Origin: Bryopsis sp. KO-2023
Taxonomy: Eukaryota > Chlorophyta > Ulvophyceae > Bryopsidales > Bryopsidaceae
Reading direction: 5' to 3'
NCBI GenBank assembly: GCA_030272585.1
Contig: BSYQ01000002.1
Location: 2,418,001 to 2,482,000 of the forward strand
Length of the DNA stretch: 64,000 nucleotides
The notes below the pieces were generated by a model. It did not search any database, was not told where the DNA came from, and saw only the letters and a list, made by a program, of their open reading frames with translations. The position numbers and the translations under genes were made by a program. Shown piece by piece: positions 56,337 through 64,000 of this stretch; position 1 is the stretch's first letter; each line of letters begins with the position of its first letter.

Positions 56337-59097
56337 AATGAGAACTTCAAAAATGATGCCTTGCAATCATGTTGTGACCAAACGTTGTGAAGCTTGCCTT
56401 ACCGTGGAGACTTGCACGACTGGAATATCCTGCAGGCGATCGTTCATCTTGCACTTTTCAGAGCATGATAAAGAGGTGTTATGAAAATGGATGCTCCCTG
56501 TGATCTTGCTGGCATCCCACTCTTGGGGAAGCACACATCCTTCGTAATACTTGTATGTGTGGAAGGGCTCTTCCGCGTCTGGAAACGGGCAAGAGTCCAC
56601 ACCGAGTGCGCTGAGAGCTGCCTTCGACGATGGCACGATTATCCTCAAATCATCAGAAATAGAGGTGCACACTTCTGGGGGAAAGCAGCAGGTGGAGTTG
56701 TGGATGTGGATCGATTGGGGAGCATTCACACGGAACAGATTCATGATGATGCCAGCGCCTCCGGATCCGGAACCCCCAAGCGCGAGTCGGTATATTCCAT
56801 GAAGCTGCAGGTCATGAAAATGCAATTCCCCAGACGGCCCGCTCACAAAAGCCAAATCGGAGCCTCCACCAAGATCCAAAACGAAGTCTTCTGTGTGCTC
56901 CAATGGTCGAATCTCAACCTGAAAATATCAAATATGAAAACAGACACAGTCAAAGAACTTGTTCAGATTAGATTTTAGCCTGTGGTGAGCAAAAGATTTA
57001 TTTTGGAGGGATACTGTGCATATTTTCTCCATATCATATTTATATATGCGCAAGCGCTTTCGTCGCTGGCGGAGCATCTATTACATCCGACCCATTAATC
57101 ACGATTACCCAGGTGCCCCAGTCTGAGTCTCCACGGCCAGTTTGATGGCAGCTTGGCGACTGACGCCGAACGAAAGCCATCAAGCGCGCTAATAGAAAGT
57201 CGGGGACTGGGAGGTAAGGGTGAGCTATTTTTTTATGGACGGTTTGACCGTGTTGACCCAGTGGAGTCGAACACAAAACGCAGGTGTGACATCTTTGGGA
57301 TGGCGCCGAAAAGTTTGTTCGGTGGCGGGATAAAATTGAGGGGGTCTCGGACGCACTGGAAACGGTCCAGAATGACGGGGTTCGACTCCCCACTGCGTTT
57401 TGATAAAAACTGGAATGAGTGACAGGAGGAGGTGGGGAACGTGGGTTCGACTCCCACACCTCCTCACCACGATTCTCTCGACATGTGGGCCAGAAAATAG
57501 CGAGGGACAAGTTTTACACACAAGCCAGGACGAAGCCTGTGGCAATTAGCGATCGAGGGAGGAAAGATCTAATGGAAAAGAGATTTTTTGGAAGGAAAAA
57601 GGAGAGTGAGAGAACGGGGGAGGGGGGGGGCTGGATCTGGGACAGAGAAATCGGACCTCTGGCGATTTGGTTCACAAAGATCACGTTTGGTCGCGAAAAA
57701 CTCTAATATTTTTTAAACTTTGTTTTCTTTTTTTCTAACGATCAAGGGAGATTGTGGGAAAAAAGAGTGCCTACATGGTAGAGCATGTTTGGAGGGCTGA
57801 CGAGCCTGTTTGGGGAGCTGAAGAGGGAATTTTGACGGAAACAGTATCTTTTTACAAGGAAAAAGAAGAAGGTGAGGTAGCGGGGGAGTGGGTTGAGGGC
57901 GCCTGGGACTGGGGAAGACAAAAAAAATGTCCCAAAACACAGATAGTCTGCAGGACAGGGTTTTGAAGACTCTATGCGTTGTGGAAAAACTCTTAAACCC
58001 TGTGAGGAAAACTACAAGCGGTGACCTTTGGAAGAAGCTTTTAATAATGCCCTTAATACTTTCTTCTCTGTATTTTTTATTTGAACCCAAGAGATACGAA
58101 GAAAAAGAACATTTTCATCAGGCTTCAATCTGTTGTAAAACAAAAAAATAGATGTAGGTATTTTCTTTGAAAGATAAACAACTATGTTTCGAGTGAAAAG
58201 AACAAGGTGAGAGAGCATTGGGGGGAAGGGGGGAGTAGGGAGTGGACCTGGAAGTTCCAGGCTGGAAATGAGAGAGAGAGAAAATTACACTTTACTTGGG
58301 GTAACATATCACAATCAAATGCACAGTTTTCCAGAACTTGGGTAGAAAAGTACAGTCCAAGATTTAGTGATTTGATTGTCGCCCCGGATCTGGAAATAGG
58401 GTGTATGCAGCTCGAATGGGCAGGTGATTAGATGGCAATAGGTCAAGAAGAAAAATAACTCAAAAAAAGGAAGTTACTTTGGGAAGTTTTGAGGGTGGTG
58501 TCTCGGATCATTATACGCGGATATCAGTGTGCACACGTGCATTGTCAACTCAGCAATCGAGACATTTCTTGAAAAAACAAATAAAATGGGTTGTGGTGTA
58601 ACCTTTTTTTCCTTTCAAAATTTAAAAAGGAACGAAATGTTACAAAGAAGGGAAGAAAAACACAAATGTGAGGTATTTCATTCTGTGGGGATGTTTTTTG
58701 TCGAACAATTTTCTTCAAATAAACATTAGCTCTTATAGCTGTTACAGCCGTATGCGTTCACAAACGCAACTCAAAAGTTTTAAGATTAAAAGAATTTAGC
58801 TAACCCCATGAGTTATTTTACTTGCAAGCGAAGCTGCAACGGTCCTCCTAGTCATATGATAATTTTGGTCCAATTACCCCGTCTTTTGACGTCCGGCCTC
58901 AAGAATCCCCACTCTTCGCCTGATACAGTGAGAGGGTGCTGAAGATATATCGCATCGATTCGTGTGTCATACAGCGCCTTGCAAAACTCTTTGGTCGTCC
59001 TGACGACCGTGCTGTTCTGTGACGTCACGAGCTCCACTGTGGCCGTGAACACAAGGAGAAACCAGAGAGCGTTGACGAGCCTCCACATCATTGACAT
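55340..59097 (-). CDS. C: secreted protein with possible GPI-anchor signal
   Basis: Predicted exons: 59097 to about 58891, 56918-56403, 56300-55956, 55849-55340 with stop; 525 residues, all phase 0. The N-terminus has a signal peptide (MSMMWRL then a hydrophobic stretch to VTSQ). The following segment (KEFCKALYDTRIDAIYLQHPLTV) and later GELHFHDLQLHGI resemble secreted beta-helix-like proteins in algae, where an AI..I.L..L pattern precedes parallel beta coils. Several N-glycosylation sequons (NST, NTS, NVS, NLT, NVT) are visible. The C-terminus has a small-residue site (TGNAAP) then a hydrophobic tail to the end, as in GPI-anchored proteins. Intron 1 is about 2 kb and carries tRNA-like pieces. 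The exon 1 donor is weak (GTCAAA). The fold assignment is an inference. Confidence 0.65.
56304..56334. repeat. (CA)n microsatellite in intron 2 of gene C
   Basis: An uninterrupted CA run lies just inside the 3' end of the intron on the coding (minus) strand, next to the acceptor. There it reads as (TG)n before GCAG. Confidence 0.9.
57351..57398 (+). other. tRNA-like piece lacking a D arm
   Basis: ACGCA (57351-57355) pairs with TGCGT (57394-57398). Inside are CTGG/CCAG closing a 7-base loop (57356-57370), a 6-base spacer and a T-arm GGGG-TTCGACT-CCCC (57377-57391). This resembles acceptor, anticodon arm, variable loop and T arm with no D arm. It may be a degenerate tRNA. Confidence 0.4.
57426..57469 (+). 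other. tRNA acceptor/T-arm minihelix followed by ACCA
   Basis: GAGGAGGT (57426-57433) pairs perfectly with ACCTCCTC (57458-57465) around GTGGG-TTCGACT-CCCAC (57441-57457). The next bases are ACCA, as at a tRNA 3' end. The D and anticodon arms are replaced by GGGGAAC. It lies in intron 1 of gene C. Confidence 0.5.
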
Positions 59098-60083
59098 CTC
59101 TGGGCTTCTGTCGGTGGTGAGAGGGGTACGAAGAAGAAACTGAGTCGCACGGTCGAATTTGATATTCTAGGCGATTGGTGAAGCGCGTCTCAAGTTTGAC
59201 CACCTTTGTTTTCCACGTTTCCAGGACCTCCTGATTTTGTGGCTTTCGTGGTACGAACAGGTACTTCCTGAAGTCGTCGACCGTACCACGAGACCGATTT
59301 TTTGTTCACATGCTATTTAAACCAGGGCCAGTATGTCTGACAACATTACACTCGTTTGACCTAATAAAAATATCTGTGTAACCGTCATCAGTAAAATTTT
59401 TTCTGCCATCTCTTTAGATTTCTCAGAACACAGCTTTTCCTTGTTTAGGGGGCCTAGATCGACGGGATCTTAGCGGTTTCAAAAGCTTCCCACCAGAAGG
59501 TCCAACATTCTCTCTTCTAAATCACATGCGTAGACGAGTCTGATCTCTCTTGGATTTCTGTCCCAAAAAGGTGGTGTCGAGAGGAGCCCAGTCATGGTTA
59601 GTTGGGAAAACCAAGCCATGCTTCCGACGCTCAGCAATCGTTCACTTTTTTTTTTTTCTCTCAATGAAGAAAAACTTCTACGCTGTATGGTGTTAGTATA
59701 AGCACCCACACTCTGTGCGACTTCTGGAACGTTTCACGATGGACACTAGCAGCGAATCAAACATCTCCCTCACACCGACACTAGTTGGGAAAAAATTCGC
59801 CTCATGATCTGTATGGCTTTCAGTATTTCACAACCAAACTTGAACTTAATTTTTTGGTTCCTGATCGATCAGGTAGCCCGCAAAACAACCATTCCAAAAT
59901 GACCCACGCACCCCAGACTCTTTCTCTACAACACAGTGTACAATTTCTCCATTTTCGTTTCCTCCTTTGTCCATCAATCCGCCAAAAAATCAAAATGTAA
60001 AAAATATAGTGAGTGTTTCTTATGGGCTGGTCATCCATCCCCCCCAACCTTAAAACAAACTGAACAATGAGGTTGGAGTGTGA
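59098..60083. other. Intergenic region between B and C
   Basis: No convincing exon. It should hold the gene C promoter and the 3' end of gene B. Confidence 0.4.
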
Positions 60084-63000
60084 CTATTTGGGCTGCCCTG
60101 TTTGATTTTTTTCATATCCTCCAGCCCGAAGTCCACTTATCTTGTCAGGACCTTCACCATGGGGGCTGTCATTCGACAAAGTTCCCTTCTCGAAACCCAA
60201 GACCACCACGTTTGTTCGGGAAGTCCTGTCCACTTTCCCTCGCCTGCTCTTCCTTCTCAGCTCAGCAGTTTCGGACTCCAGGATGTTGTTGGATTTGTCG
60301 CCCAACACCTGCCTCCTTTCATTATCTCTGAGCTTTTTCGAAAAGTTGAGCGTCCTGGGCGAGCAATTGCCTTTTTCTACCAGACGTTTCCAAAGATAAG
60401 GGGGGCCCACCCAGCTTGAAGAGAGTCGCATTTCTGTCTCTCTCGGCCTGACGCTCTGCAAGCGATTCCTTGATAGTTTCATCATTCGTGGTTGACCCAC
60501 GCTCGCCAAAATTTGTGGGTGGAGCAGTGGGTGGAGCCACATCCTGTCCAGGATTGACTGCAAATGAGTATGCCGGGAAGACGGACCCTGGAAGGTCATG
60601 AACTGTGACTGCTGTAAGTTGAGGAGTTGGCAACTTCGATTCTCTGGACATCGACGAGGTTCGGCAGCTCCCCCCGCTGAGGACTACTCGAGCGGGTGCC
60701 TTGAGTGTTTGAACCTGTTTGTCTGTCTCCATCTTCATTGAACGCGGCTCCTCCTGCATAGCCACAAGCTGTAACAACAGAGACACCTTCCCAGGTTTCA
60801 AATTATCGTTTTTTCTCACCAAGTGTAGTTTTGCTCAAAAACAGCACGGGCACTCATTCGTGCAACGAAAACAGTATTCAAGGTTTCAACAAGCAGATGA
60901 AATTTCCTTTCGACAAGAGGTCTTTCGCTCGGATTTTCACTCGGTTGGAAATAACCTGTCCAACACCTACTGAAATAAGTAAATGATTCATTGAACTTGA
61001 TCAGAACGAATGTTCATTTTTTTTCTCTGACCAGTGGAGCAACACAACATGATTACATATTGAAAACCCCCTCACGTGGCAGTGGTTCTCTTCAACGGCA
61101 TTTGCAGTGCATTTTATTTTTAATTCTTTCGTCGTAGCAGCATTCTCCAGTTTTTGCAAAGTATCCAAACCCTGGGATTCCAACCGATCTCTCTCTGAAG
61201 CGGAGGACTCCTATGATAGACACACAAATAGATGCACAATCTTTCCTTCAAAGAGAAAATTCCGTTTTTCTACGCTTTATCAAGTTTTCACTCCGGAAAG
61301 GAAAGAATGTTGCAAGCCGCGGTGAATATAAAACATTCTCTCCTTTTTTCCTTTTCTAAACCACTGTGATCTGTACCTGTTCAAAGACAATTTGAGCTGC
61401 TCCCTGCTCATAATCAACATCGTTTGTGAAAGCTTCATTACTGTAAATGCAAAAGGGGTCGGTTTCAAAACCCCCCTTGGAGGAATCTCCAGAACGATTT
61501 GGTTCCTCCTCCCATGATGATCGAGCTGGGGCGCTGGACCTCTCCTTGTCAGTCCCCAATAATTCATTCAAACGCAAGACTTCGGCTTGCGAGGCTGTCA
61601 CCCTGTCCTCCAATCGATGGACCACCAGCTCTATGGATGCGATTTCCTTCAAAAAAGAAAAACCGGGAGATGTGGATACTCAATCCAACAAGACGTCACG
61701 ACATGAGTATTTCCAATTGAAAAAAACTCGGGTGGATTCGGAAAAATGTGTTTTTTCTTGCTACCGGATCTATTGTAATGTGATATTTTCACCCAGCGTT
61801 CTGGACTTCGGCCACGTTGTATCTCAAAAGGGAGAATCGCTCCTTGTGTGTTGCTTTTTTCGCTGATAATATGCCCTACCTGTTGGAGTTTTTCCACGGT
61901 CGAACTGAGGATCGATGACTTCTTGCATTCTGTATCCAGAGCTGCCTCTTTCGAGGCCAGCTGCTCAGATAATTCCTTCACTTCTTCTTTCAATTCCTCT
62001 CTCTGACCATCAATGACTTCCGTCTGGAACGAAATTGGAGGAAAATGTCAGAAGGAGTACACACGCACCAAACTGGCCTGTCTATCTTCTGGAATTTGGC
62101 GTTGCTGAAGCAAGCCCTGCTCTCATATGCGCTGAAACGCGACATGTGATACGTGCACCCTTTCTATTCGACGATACTATGATTCAACACAAATTCATAA
62201 GCTCATATTTGATCTGAAGGACACAGTGCATGGACAGATTTCTGCAAAACACTTGTGGAGAAAAAGAACACGAGTGCTTTATCAACACTAGATTCCCCCT
62301 CCTCTTTAACCTTAGATTTCCATTCTTCGAGCTCATTCAAAAGGTTTTCACGCTCAGCTTCCAGCTTCGCGAAGGCACGGTCCACCTCCCCCTTGAAAAA
62401 ACGCACGCCAACTCTGGGATATAGACTACAGTGGGGTGTGGATACTGCCATACTTCTCCCAAATCCAAAGCTCAATGATCAGTTTCTTTTGGGTTTTTGG
62501 AGGGTATTGATCGAAAGGGTTCGAGAACGGGAGAAGTTTTTCAATGCACTTCCATCGAAATAGAGCGGAACACCTCTGTGCTGATTGAACAACACCACCA
62601 CTGTTGAAAAGTCCTTGGCTCACCTCTTCATATTTCTTCAGCTCAACCACGGCTTTTGCTTCATCCATCGAGCGACTCAGGTCACCTTGCCGGCTCAAAA
62701 AATGTTTCTGCTGATAGCAAAACGAAACAAACGTACAATGTGAGGAACGACCGAATGTACTTTTTTTTTCTTGAACGACACCATTAGCTTTTTCGATTCA
62801 TGAGTCCACTGGAGTCTCCCACATCCTGTCTTCTGCGAGGAAAAATTTCTTTTCCAAGGATTTCTGTCCAAATGAACCTTTTGCTCCTGAACAAGCTTCG
62901 GTACTCAATCGTGTGACTCAGACAAAACCGCAACAGCCACCACAAGCACACCTGTTTTCGCACTACACCACCCTTGAAATTTCCCTCCAGCACAAGCCCG

Positions 63001-64000
63001 TAATTTGCTTGAATATCACCCTCCACATCCTCTTCCTCCTCACCATTTCCTCCAAAAACTTCTGTCCCAGAGATCACTTTCTCACTGATTTGCTTTCCCT
63101 CCACCCTGACGCTAGGTCCCGACCTGAGCGTCTCAATTTCCTTCCGCAAGTTTGCTACCTCCTCTTGGCGTGACGCAAGCTCTTGCTGCAGCGCAGCCTT
63201 TTCAATAACCAGTTCTTCATTGGCTTTCTGGAGGTGCTCTACCTGTTGTGCGACAAAGGACACCTCAAGATGATGGACCTGAATTTCTACCGATGCCTCT
63301 ACACCACACACAAATCTGAAAAACCTAGAAAAACATATAGATTTATTTGTTTTAGAGTCCTTCAATCCCTCACTGGAGTGGCAAGTTGTTACTGTAAGTA
63401 CTCCACCTGCACTTCATGTTGCGACTGCGACATTTCCGCCTTCGGCTGCTTGGACTTGTCTGAAATGGAATACATCTCGTTCCCCTTTTCTTCAAGGACT
63501 TCGTCAAGATCATCCAGCCTCTTTTCGACCAACCCATTCACAGCTTGCAAGCTCAATTGAGCTTTCCCACCTGCGAAAATCCACAGATCAAGACGACCTT
63601 ATCAAATTCTCCATAGACATATTAGTCCTAAACCCGAACAGGCAAAAACAATCCCAATATCGCCACGCTGGCGATATGTATATGTCTGTGTCCTTTTCTA
63701 TTTCTCTCTGGGTTTCGTGTGTGTGTGGTGCATTTGTCTTTGTACCTTCCCCATCCACAGATGATTGCCCCATGGAGCTACTTCTCTCTGCAATCGGATG
63801 AGAGTCAGACAGACTCCTCAATCCAAGTGTGGAACAGCAGCCTGAATCGAATGGCTTCACTTCCAACGCGGCGTGGAGTCCATTGAAGTTCGGAATTGAG
63901 GAGCCGCCGACATGATCGTGGTCCAGGTTGAGTTGAGTGTCGTAGGATGGGTTCGTTCTGGCCACGAATAGGGGGCTTTGGCTGATGGGCTCGTCAAGCA
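60084..64000 (-). CDS. B: coiled-coil protein, paralog of A2, 5' end outside window
   Basis: Predicted exons in transcript order: 64000 (window edge) to 63746, 63570-63407, 63278-62952, 62886-62782, 62707-62624, 62391 to about 62304, 62023-61880, 61646-61377, 61210-61076, and 60768 onward. Junction phases agree. Exon 1 here matches A2 exon 7 (both share ARTNP/VRTNP, SSIPNFNGLHAAL/PSIPKFDRLHSAL). The 327-nt exon matches A2 exon 10 (VEHLQKANEEL / IEHLQHASDDL). Later exons are dense coiled coil, for example MKEEVKELSEQLASKEAAL. A2 exon 9 has no equivalent. Near 60320-60340 the coding frame shifts in the last exon, which then stays open to 60084. The role is unknown, probably a rod-like scaffold. 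Confidence 0.6.

Noticed and set aside
57040-57545. Minus-strand ORFs reading GVEPTFPT and ESNPVILDR-like sequence
   Set aside because: These phrases are what antisense tRNA T-arms (GGTTCGA...) translate to; the region is tRNA-like, not coding.

Overview
This window is nuclear DNA from a transposon-rich eukaryote with intron-containing genes. Spliceosomal introns, Ty3/gypsy chromoviruses, a LINE, A/T homopolymer blocks and exon-per-repeat ankyrin coding all point that way. A plant-like or algal lineage fits the chromovirus pol and a secreted protein of the kind seen in algal genomes, but the species cannot be fixed from the sequence alone. All exon models were read by eye from splice consensus, phase bookkeeping and comparison of paralogous copies inside the window.

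Layout. 0-8.8 kb holds nested retroelements. The 3' end of one LTR element (a coiled-coil/RING-like ORF, polypurine tract and 3' LTR) sits inside the pol gene of a second, chromodomain-bearing Ty3/gypsy element. The second element runs on through RNase H, integrase and chromodomain, a second RING-like ORF and its own 3' LTR, into a decayed LINE and a solo LTR. 8.8-33 kb is gene-poor. It contains a second solo LTR, a retropepsin remnant, two A/T homopolymer-rich blocks and several short TIR elements. These elements have 9-10 bp target-site duplications and are packed with element-specific short motifs facing both ways; two carry tRNA-like sequence.

34-64 kb is a gene cluster built by local duplication. 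A2 (minus, 13 exons) and gene B (minus, running off the right edge) are coiled-coil paralogs. A1 (minus) and gene P (plus) are head-to-head coiled-coil paralogs; P carries five ankyrin repeats and A1 stops before them. Gene Q (plus) is unclassified. An F-box/WD40 gene follows P. Gene C (minus) encodes a secreted protein with a possible GPI signal. The 5' end with a 31-nt first coding exon occurs three times. A CACTA-like element with GGGTA-motif subterminal arrays is inserted exactly at a 3' splice site of A2.

Together the coiled-coil, ankyrin and F-box/WD40 genes look like a fast-evolving family of scaffold or recognition proteins. Their shared role is inference only. The most novel signals are the RING-like 3' ORF shared by two different LTR elements, the motif-array transposons with tRNA-like cores, and the splice-site-preserving CACTA-like insertion.
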